A stretch of DNA of 64,000 nucleotides from the NCBI RefSeq assembly GCF_030519375.1, contig NZ_JAUMKB010000005.1, forward strand, positions 62,001 through 126,000, in the 5' to 3' direction. This DNA comes from Mucilaginibacter tolerans. GTDB taxonomy: Bacteria; Bacteroidota; Bacteroidia; Sphingobacteriales; Sphingobacteriaceae. Below the pieces are notes generated by a model. The model did not search any database. It was not told the origin of the DNA and worked only from the letters and a program-made list of their open reading frames with translations. Positions 16,699 through 24,260 of the stretch are shown in pieces; positions within the stretch are counted from its first letter, which is position 1, and each line of letters opens with the position of its first letter. Made by a program: the position numbers and the translations under genes.

Positions 16699-16720
16699 CA
16701 GTTCGCGGTTTGCAGTTAGC
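16663..16720 (+). repeat. GCAGTTAGCAGT-type word repeat spanning a gene end
   Basis: GTTGATAGCTCGCAGCTGGC, CAGTTAGCAGTAAATAACAG and TTCGCGGTTTGCAGTTAGCA run one after another. The first part encodes the last residues of the aminotransferase and the rest is noncoding. CAGTTAGCA occurs at both ends. Confidence 0.55.
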
Positions 16721-16739
16721 ACTATCATAATTATGATAA

Positions 16740-16768
16740 AAAAGACCAGCCCGCGAGGTTGGTCTTTT
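16740..16768. terminator. Bidirectional intrinsic terminator
   Basis: AAAAGACCA (16740-16748) pairs perfectly with TGGTCTTTT (16760-16768). T-rich sequence follows on both strands. It separates the aminotransferase (+) from the SRPBCC/ArsR operon (-). Confidence 0.85.
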
Positions 16769-16790
16769 CATTTATAGCTCCTCATATTCC

Positions 16791-17249
16791 TTATCCTTTT
16801 TGCAGCACACCCTGCCCCTGTTCAATAAATTTAAATAAGCTCTTGTTGAAGTAATGGTTCCAGCCGGCCTGGCAATTCTCAAAACATTCTACCTCGGGGG
16901 TTAACCCTACATGCGTCATATCAACTTTGGTGGCGCCTTTTTCTTCCGAAATTTCAAATACGACCTCGGTATCCTTCCATTCCTTTATGTCTTTCAGCCA
17001 GGGCAAATGACAATCGGTAACCAGCCAGGTAACTTTCTTACCCGGAATAACCTCCGTAATCTTAAAGGTAACGGTGGTTTCTCCCCACCATATTTTGAAA
17101 GTATCGTCTGTGTTTTTAGCGCTGCCCTCAAAGTTTGCCGCCCACCATTCGTTTACACGACTGATCTTGTCAAATACTTCCATTGCACTTGCATCTACCA
17201 CAATACTGCTGTGGTAATTTTGTTGCTGTGTTAATGTTGCTGCTTTCAT
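16791..17249 (-). CDS. SRPBCC (AHSA1-like) protein, distal copy
   Basis: 152-residue START/Bet v1-like fold (AHSA1 branch) with the usual pattern VDASAMEVFDKISRVNEWW, VTFKITEVIPGKKVTWLV and a C-terminal helix (CQAGWNHYFNKSLFKFIEQG). Such proteins bind hydrophobic ligands in a cavity; ligand unknown. Third gene of a translationally coupled operon: its ATG overlaps the stop of the ArsR gene by four bases (ATGA). The pairing with ArsR is common, and the regulator likely answers to the same ligand or stress. Confidence 0.88.
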   Translation of the reverse strand: MKAATLTQQQNYHSSIVVDASAMEVFDKISRVNEWWAANFEGSAKNTDDTFKIWWGETTVTFKITEVIPGKKVTWLVTDCHLPWLKDIKEWKDTEVVFEISEEKGATKVDMTHVGLTPEVECFENCQAGWNHYFNKSLFKFIEQGQGVLQKG

Positions 17250-17572
17250 GACTTTTTATTTTTATTGTTTAATAGTGTTTCCAAATCTTTCAGTTTTGTC
17301 TTCCAGAAGTTATCGAAGAAGTTGATCCATTTTTGAAGTTCGTCAAAACCGTCCTTTTTCAGGGTACAGTAACGCTCCCTGCCAATGTCTTCTATCGAAA
17401 TAAAGCCCGCATTGTACATTATCTTCACATGTTTGGATACGGCCGGGCGACTCATATCAAAATGCTCAGCTAATGAATTGATGGGCAGGCTCTGTTCCGA
17501 AAGCATCCTCAGCATTTGCCTCCTGCTCGGGTCAGCTATCACCTGGAATACGTCAAGCGCGGGTACTGCCAT
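17246..17572 (-). CDS. ArsR-family winged-helix repressor
   Basis: 108-residue regulator with no metal-binding Cys set of the ArsR/SmtB kind (no CVC). It shows FQVIADPSRRQMLRML, then the recognition helix MSRPAVSKHVKIMYNAGFIS and wing DIGRERYCTLK. It belongs to the ArsR branch coupled to SRPBCC (AHSA1) genes. It overlaps the upstream SRPBCC gene by 20 bp and the downstream one by four. The promoter at 18031-18062 carries two GTAAC..GTTAC palindromes, which fit autorepression by this protein. A second module at 58872 has a close relative. Confidence 0.92.
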   Translation of the reverse strand: MAVPALDVFQVIADPSRRQMLRMLSEQSLPINSLAEHFDMSRPAVSKHVKIMYNAGFISIEDIGRERYCTLKKDGFDELQKWINFFDNFWKTKLKDLETLLNNKNKKS

Positions 17573-18008
17573 TTTTTACTTCGTTTATGACCTTGTTAAT
17601 TTTATTCATGTTATCCAACCAGCCTTTTTCCATTGCATTAAAGATGATTACGTTGAAGTTGGCTTCTTTAAATCCGTCGTTCACCAGCAAAAGCTCCGTT
17701 CCGTTGTCTTTAGCCTCTAAGGTCCAGGTAACAATGGAATCGATGGTGATCTGCCCATTCCCCGGACCGCATTTCCAGGAGTAGGTCAGCTTTTTCAATG
17801 GCTCAATTTCCAGCACCTTGCAATAAACCATGCCGTCAAATTCGAGGCTTGGTATCGGCCCCACGGTAAACTGGAAATCGTGGCCCAGTTTCAGCTCGAA
17901 ATTATTTTTCATCAGCCATTGCTCCATCAGCTCGGCTTTGGTCAGGTAATCCCACACAATCGCGGGTGCGTGGGAATAAAATACTTTGTGAATGATTGCT
18001 TTCTCCAT
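17553..18008 (-). CDS. SRPBCC (AHSA1-like) protein, promoter-proximal copy
   Basis: 151 residues, Bet v1-like fold: VFYSHAPAIVWDYLTKAELMEQWL, GPIPSLEFDGMVYCKVLEIE and the C-terminal FNVIIFNAMEKGWLDNMNKIN helix. It is only distantly similar to the distal copy, so this is not a recent duplication. It is the first gene after the doubly operated promoter, and its 3' end overlaps the ArsR start by 20 bp, implying coupled translation. Confidence 0.88.
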   Translation of the reverse strand: MEKAIIHKVFYSHAPAIVWDYLTKAELMEQWLMKNNFELKLGHDFQFTVGPIPSLEFDGMVYCKVLEIEPLKKLTYSWKCGPGNGQITIDSIVTWTLEAKDNGTELLLVNDGFKEANFNVIIFNAMEKGWLDNMNKINKVINEVKNGSTRA

Positions 18009-18013
18009 AATAA

Positions 18014-18062
18014 GTAACTTTTAAGTTACCCAAATGTATAAGTAACTTTTGAGTTACGCAAA
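18014..18062 (-). promoter_or_regulatory. Promoter with twin ArsR-type operators
   Basis: On the minus strand TTTG (18062-18059), 20 bases and a perfect TACATTTG (18038-18031) form a promoter. One palindrome, GTAACT-TTTG-AGTTAC (18042-18057), lies entirely inside the -33/-7 spacer. A second, GTAACTT-TT-AAGTTAC (18014-18029), lies just after the -7 box over the expected transcription start. Starts are 28 bp apart. Bound repressor would block both polymerase contact and escape. Confidence 0.8.
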
Positions 18063-18086
18063 TTTATTTTAGAATATTTTTCACTG

Positions 18087-18123
18087 GTGTTCACGTTCAC
18101 GGCGCGTGAACGCTCGTGAACAC
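18087..18123. promoter_or_regulatory. Nested palindrome GTTCACG/CGTGAAC upstream of the SRPBCC operon
   Basis: Inner palindrome CGTTCACG-GCG-CGTGAACG (18094-18112) is nested in an outer pair GTGTTCACG (18087-18095) / CGTGAACAC (18115-18123). The inner one differs only in its three-base centre from the palindrome at 30781-30799 in front of the AbiE-type pair. There is no T-run, so it is not a terminator of the EamA gene. It is a good candidate for a second regulator's operator. Confidence 0.65.
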
Positions 18124-18173
18124 TATCAAATTGTTGAAACTTAAATACTTAACTGTACTTGTGACCAGTGAAT

Positions 18174-19046
18174 TTAATTCTCCGGTGCAACAGGCGGAGT
18201 TTTTTTCCCCGTTAATGTAGCTCCAGCACTTGCAATAATAACCAATGCTACGGCAAGCCATTCGTAAAAAGACAGGTATTCGTGCAGGAAAAGGAGACCG
18301 GAAAAAGCCGCTACAGCGGGTTCCAAACTCATTAAAATACTAAACGTTTTTGCGGGGATCTTCCGCAGCGCATGCATCTCGAGGGTAAAAGGGATAGCGC
18401 TGGAGAGCAGGGCCAGCGCAATTCCCGGCAGCAGCATCGCGGGCCTGAAATTGATCAGCAACCCGTTCCCGATGGCTACCGGCAACACCAGCAGAGATGC
18501 AAAGATCATCCCGATGGTAACGGCTTTGCTCCCATCCATTATTTTAGATATGTGCCCGCCCAGTAAAATATATGCCGCCCAGAGTGCGCCTGCAAGCAAG
18601 GCCAGCAGTATGCCAATAACATCCAAACGGTTATTGCTCCACGGTGCTATCAGCGCTATCCCTGTGGCTGCAAGCAGCACCCATAAAAAGTCTACCAGGC
18701 GCCTGGAACCGGAAAGGGCAAGCGCCAGAGGTCCCAAGAATTCGATGGCGACACCCAAGCCCAGCGGTATGCGGGAGATTGCCATGTAGAAGACGGTATT
18801 CATTGTCCCTAAGGTCAGACCGTACAAAACAACAGCTTTCCATTGTGCGGCCGTCACATTACGAAGGTTGGGCCGGTTAAAAAGCATCAGGATAATGGCC
18901 GACAAAACGATTCTTAACGAAGAAGTCGCAGCCGCGCCTAATACAGGAAATATACCTTTTGCAATAGCGGCGCCACCCTGGAAACTGGCTATCGCCAACA
19001 ATACCGCCAGTACCGCCGGAAATTCAAACCCTTTTTTATCCTTCAT
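18174..19046 (-). CDS. EamA-family (DMT) transporter
   Basis: 290-residue inner-membrane protein with ten hydrophobic spans arranged as two EamA repeats. The first runs from about 8 to 130 (FQGGAAIAKGIFPVLGAA, FYMAISRIPLGLGVAIEFLG) and the second from 140 to 280 (GALWAAYILLGG, ALLSSAIPFTLEMHALRKIP, then SLEPAVAAFSGLLFL). RhtA-like members export amino acids and metabolites; the substrate here is unknown. It is probably not co-transcribed with the ArsR operon, since promoter and palindromes lie between. Confidence 0.88.
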   Translation of the reverse strand: MKDKKGFEFPAVLAVLLAIASFQGGAAIAKGIFPVLGAAATSSLRIVLSAIILMLFNRPNLRNVTAAQWKAVVLYGLTLGTMNTVFYMAISRIPLGLGVAIEFLGPLALALSGSRRLVDFLWVLLAATGIALIAPWSNNRLDVIGILLALLAGALWAAYILLGGHISKIMDGSKAVTIGMIFASLLVLPVAIGNGLLINFRPAMLLPGIALALLSSAIPFTLEMHALRKIPAKTFSILMSLEPAVAAFSGLLFLHEYLSFYEWLAVALVIIASAGATLTGKKTPPVAPEN

Positions 19047-19136
19047 TTATTTTGTTTGGCGGTTGAAAATAATTATTTCGCCGGTAACAGATGTCAGTCT
19101 AAAGTCAGTTGACAAAACACCGTTAAATAACCGCCT

Positions 19137-19282
19137 GTCCAAGCGTGCCGTTTGGACACACAAAAGTTTAAGCGTCCCGCTTAAACTAACTACGACATGC
19201 TGTTTTAATATCTATAATCAAAAGTGAGTTATTATTTAAGCGGGACACATAATTTGTTTGCATTCAAGCGGCACGCTTGAAC
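19137..19282. repeat. Nested palindromic element (AAGCG-N3-CGCTT units)
   Basis: Four units in 146 bp: GTCCAAGCG-TGC-CGTTTGGAC (19137-19157), GTTTAAGCG-TCC-CGCTTAAAC (19166-19186), the half unit TTTAAGCGGGACACA (19235-19249) and TTCAAGCG-GCA-CGCTTGAA (19263-19281). Units 1 and 2 are, in order, the approximate reverse complement of units 4 and 3. So the whole is a large inverted repeat built from small palindromes. It has no gene. It may be a nonautonomous mobile element or a long hairpin RNA. Confidence 0.65.
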
Positions 19283-19328
19283 GGCTGCTTAGTATTTCTT
19301 TTTATCGAAACGTTTAATTTCCAAAAGT

Positions 19329-19736
19329 TTACGAATGGGAGAACTGGCTCATATTCACGTAAGCCATTTCCCATCTGTGACCATCCAAATCGGCAAAGCC
19401 GTGCTGATACATAAACCCATGATCTTGTGCCTGCGCATAAATCCTGCCACCCAATGATTCGGCTTTGTTTATGAATTGTTTTACTTCGTCTGCCGATGTT
19501 GCATCCAGTGTGATGAGCACTTCTGTAGACCGCTTGGCATCGCACACTTCGGTATCGATAAAAGATTTGAAATAGGTAGTTGTGAGCAACATCACAAAAA
19601 TGCTGTCGCTTACAATCATGCAGCCGGCCTTTTCATCACTAAATTGCGGATTAAAGGAAAAACCTAAATTTTGAAAAAACTCCATAGACTTTGTCAGGTC
19701 GTTCACAGGGAGATTGATAAATACTTTTGTTGCCAT
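19329..19736 (-). CDS. VOC-family (glyoxalase-like) protein
   Basis: 135 residues, vicinal oxygen chelate fold with paired beta-alpha-beta modules: FINLPVNDLTKSMEFFQNLGF, then GGRIYAQAQDHGFMYQHGFADLDGH (metal-site and C-terminal region, broken by loops). It resembles bleomycin-resistance/glyoxalase family proteins, often annotated as lactoylglutathione lyase-like. The substrate cannot be assigned. It stands alone, divergent from nothing obvious, next to the AraC gene on the same strand 84 bp away. Confidence 0.85.
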   Translation of the reverse strand: MATKVFINLPVNDLTKSMEFFQNLGFSFNPQFSDEKAGCMIVSDSIFVMLLTTTYFKSFIDTEVCDAKRSTEVLITLDATSADEVKQFINKAESLGGRIYAQAQDHGFMYQHGFADLDGHRWEMAYVNMSQFSHS

Positions 19737-19820
19737 GTTATTGAATTAGTTGTAGAGCAAAGAAACTTAATCTGACATAAAAAGATTTGGTATAAAACTT
19801 GGATAAACAGGTCAATTTAA

Positions 19821-20720
19821 TTACTTGTTTCGTTTGCGGAAGCCAGAGGGGGAAAGACCTACCTTTTTCTTAAAGAATTTGCCAAAATTCGCGGGGTCTG
19901 AAAAATTAAGTTGATAAGCAATTTCGGCTATCTCAAAATCAGTATATTGGATAAGGGACTTAGCTTCGGTAGCCAGGCGATCAGTAATAAATGTGAGCGC
20001 ATTTTTTCCTGATATCTGTTTAACTAATTGAGAAAGGTAATTGGCGGTAACCGAAAGCATATCTGCGTATTCCTGCACCGTGCGTTTATCAATATAATGG
20101 TTGTCAATCAGTTGCACAAACTTGCGCAATAGAATTTGTTGCGGCGTGGCCTGGGGAATATTTTTTCCCCTTTCCAGAGCAAAGTCTTCCAGGTAATAAA
20201 GTAAACCCAGCAGTTTTACCTTTGCTTCAATACGTTCTAATTTGGTTGATCTTTCATAAGCGGCAAATACGGATTCAAAGTGTGGCGCTAACCGGTCAAA
20301 TACAGTAAGATCAAACCTAAACAAATTAGTATGCAACAAATCAAATAAAGGGAACTGTTGATGAAAATCCGGCTTAAAAAAGGAGAAGCACTCCGGCTTA
20401 AAATAGATCACATAACCCTCAAGCGCATTGTTATGCGCAAAGCTATATACGAGGTTGGGTGAATGAAATACGAGATAGGAATCAGGATCATGAATAGTCT
20501 GATCGCCATAGTTAACTTCGATTTTGCCTGAATTGAATAATAAAGCAAAAAAATAGAATGAACGCTTAAAAGGCGGTCGGTATACCTGCACATCACCACC
20601 AAGCTTTTTTAACCTCAGACAGTAAAAGTTTGGATCAGTTGTTCGGGCAGGCCATGGAATAGAGGCCAAAAAGTCGTTAATATCAGTATAATAAGGAAGG
20701 GCAGGGTTCGTTTTCTCCAT
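19821..20720 (-). CDS. AraC-family transcriptional regulator
   Basis: 299 residues. An N-terminal cupin-like sensor (about 40-140, VQVYRPPFKRSFYFFALLFNSG) is followed by a C-terminal AraC HTH domain (about 200-297: VQEYADMLSVTANYLSQLVKQ, then the second helix pair FEIAEIAYQLNFSDPANFGKFFKK and LSPSGFRKRNK). Such regulators in Bacteroidota often respond to small organic ligands. The neighbouring VOC gene, co-directional and 84 bp downstream, is a plausible target. Confidence 0.92.
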   Translation of the reverse strand: MEKTNPALPYYTDINDFLASIPWPARTTDPNFYCLRLKKLGGDVQVYRPPFKRSFYFFALLFNSGKIEVNYGDQTIHDPDSYLVFHSPNLVYSFAHNNALEGYVIYFKPECFSFFKPDFHQQFPLFDLLHTNLFRFDLTVFDRLAPHFESVFAAYERSTKLERIEAKVKLLGLLYYLEDFALERGKNIPQATPQQILLRKFVQLIDNHYIDKRTVQEYADMLSVTANYLSQLVKQISGKNALTFITDRLATEAKSLIQYTDFEIAEIAYQLNFSDPANFGKFFKKKVGLSPSGFRKRNK

Positions 20721-20874
20721 AAATAGACCACAAAAGGATCGATCCTAAAATAGAAAAGAAAATCTTTGAATTATCATTTATGAATTATTTCCGTCCTGGC
20801 GATCCCTACCCGGTCGAGCCACTGCTGGTCGAGGCGTGGCTATAGTTTGTCCGGGTAAATAACCATTAAACCTC

Positions 20875-20882
20875 TAAATTTG
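20875..20882 (+). promoter_or_regulatory. -7 element of the alginate lyase-like gene
   Basis: TAAATTTG is a perfect TAnnTTTG box 28 bases before the ATG. TTTG at 20846-20849 is too far (25-base spacer) for a standard -33, so the promoter may need an activator. Confidence 0.4.
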
Positions 20883-20910
20883 GCCAATTTTAAAACAACA
20901 TCTACTAAAA

Positions 20911-22188
20911 ATGAAGAGCAACAATACGAGAGTGGTAGTTAAGCTTATGGTCATCCTGACGTTGAGCGCCTGCGCAAAAAATGGAAGTGGCCTGATGAAA
21001 ACAAACGGCATAGAAAACTCTTCCGTTACGACTGGAAACGTTACAACAATAAATACAATTTCTACGGTAATACATCCCGGAATGCTGCATACAGCAGCCG
21101 ATTTTACGCGGATGACCACCAATGTGAATGCTGGTCGCGAGCCCTGGTTATCCGGATGGAATAAATTAGTGGCAAACGGTCATTCATCACCAAGCTATGT
21201 CCCAAGACCAGTGGATACTATTGTGCGTGGCAAAGCGGCAAGCGGTGCTCCTGAGAATTACATTTTAGCGTGCCAGGATGCTGCGGCTGCCTATCAGGAA
21301 GCTTTACGCTGGAAGATTAAAGGTGATGTGGCATGCGGCAACAACGCGATAAAAATAATGAACGCCTGGGCCAGTATTTGTACAGGTATGGATGGCGATT
21401 CTAATCAGGCCCTGGCGGCTGGACTGCAAGGTTACCAATGGGCCAATGCATCCGAAATTATGCGTAGTTATAGTGGTTGGGCGCCTGCTGATTTTACCAG
21501 GTTTAAAAACTTTTTACTCAATGTTTATTACCCCGTTTCTTATCGTTTTTTAAATACTCATAATGGGACATGCGATACGCATTACTGGCTAAATTGGGAT
21601 ATGTCGAACCTGTGTACTGTACTGGCAATTGGTATATTGTGTGATGATACGGCCAAAATAAATTATGCAATTAATTATTACGCACATACAGGTGTTGGTA
21701 ATGGCTTTATCGGCCGTGTTGCATCTAAGATATATCCAAACGGGATGGCGCAGCCACAAGAAGCTGGACGCGACCAGGGGCATGCTACAATGGAGGTACC
21801 ACTGCTGGGCGCGTTTTGTATTATGGCAAACAACCAGGGTGTAAATTTGATGGATTATAATCCTTGGAATGAAATTAACCCGCGTTTGCTGGCTGTTAGC
21901 GAATATATTGCTGCTTATAACATCAATACTAGTAATACTGTGCCTTATACCACTTATAACAATTGTAATAACGTTAATCAAACGGTAATAGCTGCGGCTG
22001 GCAGAGGCGTAATCCGACCGGGTTGGGAATTGATTTACAATTATTATGTAAAGCAAAAGGGAAAATCTGCTCCATATTCCACGCAATTTGCTGCCCTGGT
22101 TAGGCCCGAAGGTGGAGGTGGCGATTATGGTGTAAATAGTGGCAGTTACGATCAATTAGGTTTTGGGACATTAACCTTTTCAAGATAA
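20911..22188 (+). CDS. Alginate lyase-family lipoprotein
   Basis: 425 residues. A short signal with lipobox LTLSAC (Cys21) implies a membrane-anchored, probably surface, lipoprotein, followed by a Ser/Thr/Asn-rich linker. The rest is an alpha/alpha-toroid of the alginate lyase superfamily (PF05426-like): HPGMLHTAADFTRM, EALRWKIKGD, NTHNGTCDTHYWLNWDMSN and QEAGRDQGHATMEVP, with candidate catalytic Asn, His and Tyr. It would cleave a uronic-acid polysaccharide; the exact polymer (alginate, glucuronan or other) is not readable. Downstream GH16 points to polysaccharide use here. Confidence 0.82.
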   Translation: MKSNNTRVVVKLMVILTLSACAKNGSGLMKTNGIENSSVTTGNVTTINTISTVIHPGMLHTAADFTRMTTNVNAGREPWLSGWNKLVANGHSSPSYVPRPVDTIVRGKAASGAPENYILACQDAAAAYQEALRWKIKGDVACGNNAIKIMNAWASICTGMDGDSNQALAAGLQGYQWANASEIMRSYSGWAPADFTRFKNFLLNVYYPVSYRFLNTHNGTCDTHYWLNWDMSNLCTVLAIGILCDDTAKINYAINYYAHTGVGNGFIGRVASKIYPNGMAQPQEAGRDQGHATMEVPLLGAFCIMANNQGVNLMDYNPWNEINPRLLAVSEYIAAYNINTSNTVPYTTYNNCNNVNQTVIAAAGRGVIRPGWELIYNYYVKQKGKSAPYSTQFAALVRPEGGGGDYGVNSGSYDQLGFGTLTFSR

Positions 22189-22302
22189 AATCCTGTGATC
22201 TGGTGCGAATATGGCCAGCTGGCAAATGTGCTAAGGCTCCTCGCTCAAGAAAAAACTCACTAAAAACAAACGATCGTTCAATCAACCGATCGCTTTAACG
22301 AA

Positions 22303-22335
22303 ATTGCAGGGTCTCCAAAGGGATGACCCTGCAAT
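22303..22335. repeat. Perfect 11-bp hairpin after the lyase gene
   Basis: ATTGCAGGGTC (22303-22313) and GACCCTGCAAT (22325-22335) flank an 11-base loop. No T-run follows on either strand, so a classical terminator is doubtful. It may stabilise the 3' ends of the convergent transcripts. Confidence 0.55.
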
Positions 22336-22370
22336 AGGAACTCACTTCACTTATCCGGCCAAACCCCAGC

Positions 22371-22703
22371 TTACCCCCTACGGGCAATTGTCGGTAGTTT
22401 GCTATCTTTTACCATCGACCGTCCTTCAAAAAGCAACGAGCTAATCACAAAAGCAATTAGCAGGCATAGCATACATTTAGCTGCATGTTGCAGAAAATTC
22501 ACCTTTTCTTTGTCATGGTATCTCACGCTGATCTTGATCAGCTCATGTTGATGAATGTCCTGCGCCGGCAATGCTATGCTTGAAAAACGCAGCCGGCCCT
22601 TTTTTTTCTCTATTCTTGAGAGCAAAATAGCAGTGTAGGCACGGGCGCAAACATAACCCAGTAATAGGGGCAAGACGATGATCAGATCAGCAGTTGATTT
22701 CAT
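22371..22703 (-). CDS. Small membrane protein of unknown function
   Basis: 110 residues. A hydrophobic segment at the start (LIIVLPLLLGYVCARAYTAILL) and a second near 78-92 (MLCLLIAFVISSLLF) frame a basic, cytoplasmic-type loop with EKKKGRLRF and DKEKVNF. I do not recognise a family. The reading frame is well kept and starts with ATG at 22703. The 272 bp upstream to the GH16 gene hold no other gene that I can see. Confidence 0.55.
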   Translation of the reverse strand: MKSTADLIIVLPLLLGYVCARAYTAILLSRIEKKKGRLRFSSIALPAQDIHQHELIKISVRYHDKEKVNFLQHAAKCMLCLLIAFVISSLLFEGRSMVKDSKLPTIARRG

Positions 22704-22975
22704 AATTAATTCAATTTGATAACATTAATGCATTAGGGAAAAGAGCATGCATCAAAATTGGGCAATATGCTGTTAGCGCGATATAGATACAATTATGAAA
22801 GTCTTGTCATAATTTTTGCTACAAACGGATGGTCATACCCTGCTATCGCCCGTGTCTTAGCTTGTGGTTTTTCAAAATAATGGGTATTCCGCTGTGAAAA
22901 GTAAGAGAATACTTTTCCGCTTTCGGACAGATCGAAAAGATGCTTTGAGAATTTCTAATAAGAACCTTTAGAAGA

Positions 22976-23896
22976 TTAATGGGCCGAGGTGAACACCTTC
23001 ACATAGTCAACATACATTGTTCCGCACTGTATATCTGTCGGCTTAAGCGTCTTATCATAAAACCAGCCCCCTACAGGTAAAGCCAGCGAAACGCTCTGTG
23101 AGGTGCCAAAAAGATTGCTTATAAAACCGCCTGTTGTTTTTGTTTCAACAAGATTTCCGTCAAGATAGGATTTAAGTGAGTTTTGTGTCCACTCCATTGT
23201 ATACACATGGTAACAAGTAGCAAGGTCGCCACTGGTAGGATTATATAAAAGACTACCCGAAACCAGACTCTTACCGGGTGTTGTACCAAATGCATAGTCG
23301 GTTGAATACATTTTGGTAGTGTTGCCTTGTGCCTCAACGCAATCAATCTCGCCGGTTGTAGGCCATGCCCCGTTGCCATAGGTCCAGAACCACGAAGTAA
23401 CCCCAAACCCCGTAGCCACTTTTATTCTTGCGACCAGGCGTACCTTTGGCGTTGTACTATTCGCCGAAAAAGACTGCTTGGACGTAAGCCACCCGGAAGT
23501 AAAATTAAAAGTTGCAGTAGTATCATTATTTACAGTTTTTGGGCCGGTCACCGTGTCGCGCTTTGCGGTAAGCTGCAAAACCCCGTTCACTATTTGCACG
23601 TTTGCGGGTTCACTGCACTGTAAGGCGCCGCGCATCCCTCCAGTCAAAGCAGTCCAGTTTGAAAGATCTCCGGTAAACTCATCATCGAAGGCTTTTGTCC
23701 AGCCATGATTGGTCAATGTAGTGTCGCTGACATCAAAATCACATGTTGTCGTCGTTGTTTGCGGGTTTATTTTAGCAGCACTTACAGGCCCGGTATTATT
23801 ATTACCCGTTTTCCCGCTACCCGACTTACCGCAACCACCTAACACTACTAATCCTGTGATAGCTATTGCGAAATAAAGTTTGTTTTGGACTGACAT
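22976..23896 (-). CDS. Glycoside hydrolase family 16 lipoprotein
   Basis: 306 residues from the ATG at 23896 (an upstream TTG would add 14 residues before a normal signal peptide). The lipobox is VVLGGC, followed by a Gly/Ser/Asn-rich linker. A GH16 beta-jelly-roll domain follows: WTKAFDDEFTGDLSNW, the catalytic GEIDCVEAQGN (ExDxxE, with nucleophile and acid/base Glu) and VYTMEWTQNSLKSYLDG. GH16 enzymes cut beta-1,3/1,4-glucans, agar or carrageenan; specificity is unknown. It fits with the nearby lyase as a small polysaccharide-degrading set. Confidence 0.9.
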   Translation of the reverse strand: MSVQNKLYFAIAITGLVVLGGCGKSGSGKTGNNNTGPVSAAKINPQTTTTTCDFDVSDTTLTNHGWTKAFDDEFTGDLSNWTALTGGMRGALQCSEPANVQIVNGVLQLTAKRDTVTGPKTVNNDTTATFNFTSGWLTSKQSFSANSTTPKVRLVARIKVATGFGVTSWFWTYGNGAWPTTGEIDCVEAQGNTTKMYSTDYAFGTTPGKSLVSGSLLYNPTSGDLATCYHVYTMEWTQNSLKSYLDGNLVETKTTGGFISNLFGTSQSVSLALPVGGWFYDKTLKPTDIQCGTMYVDYVKVFTSAH

Positions 23897-24176
23897 GTTA
23901 ATTTTATTAGATTTTTCAAATGAACTATCGGGTTGCAAAACTATGCATATCTAAGAATTATACCATAGCTATTTGCTAACAAAACAACCGCCGATTCAGC
24001 AATGCGCTACATCCCTATTAAATTTTGACTTGGTAAGCTTCCTGAAATTTTCAAATAAGATTTTATTTCTGGGCATAGAAAGTTTTAAGCATACCGCCTA
24101 AATCAAAAGCAGCCGACTATATTTTTACGTAAAATATGCCTATTTGTTTCAAGCATCACCCGATCTAAACTCAGGC

Positions 24177-24206
24177 AAAAAAAAATCCCTCTCCAACCGA
24201 GAGGGA
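24177..24206 (-). terminator. Intrinsic terminator of the secreted-protein gene
   Basis: On the minus strand TCCCTCTC, loop GGTTG and GAGAGGGA form an 8-bp hairpin, followed by nine T. It is downstream of the gene at 24261-25262. The rest of the 323-bp gap from 23897 to 24260 shows no gene. Confidence 0.88.
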
Positions 24207-24218
24207 CTAAGTTGAGGC

Positions 24219-24235
24219 GTGGAACCGGAAGGATT
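24219..24235. other. Possible remnant of an ssrA (tmRNA) 3' end
   Basis: GTGGAACCGGAAGGATT matches 15 of 17 bases of the ssrA 3' end at 32719-32735 (GTGGAGCCGGAGGGATT) in the same orientation, 8.5 kb away. Similarity then stops. The 3' ends of tmRNA and tRNA genes are common integrase targets, so this may be a decayed attachment site. It is short enough to be chance, since class II tRNAs share such sequence. Confidence 0.35.
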
Positions 24236-24260
24236 TTCGCTCTGCCCCGGCAAACAGCTC

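Noticed and set aside
18087..18123. Palindrome as terminator of the EamA gene
   Set aside because: No T-run follows on the minus strand, and the same arms recur in a promoter at 30781.
18087..19282. Repeated palindromes as a CRISPR array
   Set aside because: Units are not direct repeats with regular unique spacers, and there are no cas genes. No CRISPR array was seen elsewhere in the window.
21589..22155. 188-codon minus-strand frame inside the alginate lyase-like gene
   Set aside because: Lies wholly within a well-supported gene; no motifs and no start context.
24211..24260. A tRNA gene downstream of the terminator at 24177
   Set aside because: Only a 3'-end-like fragment is present; no acceptor, D or anticodon arms can be folded.
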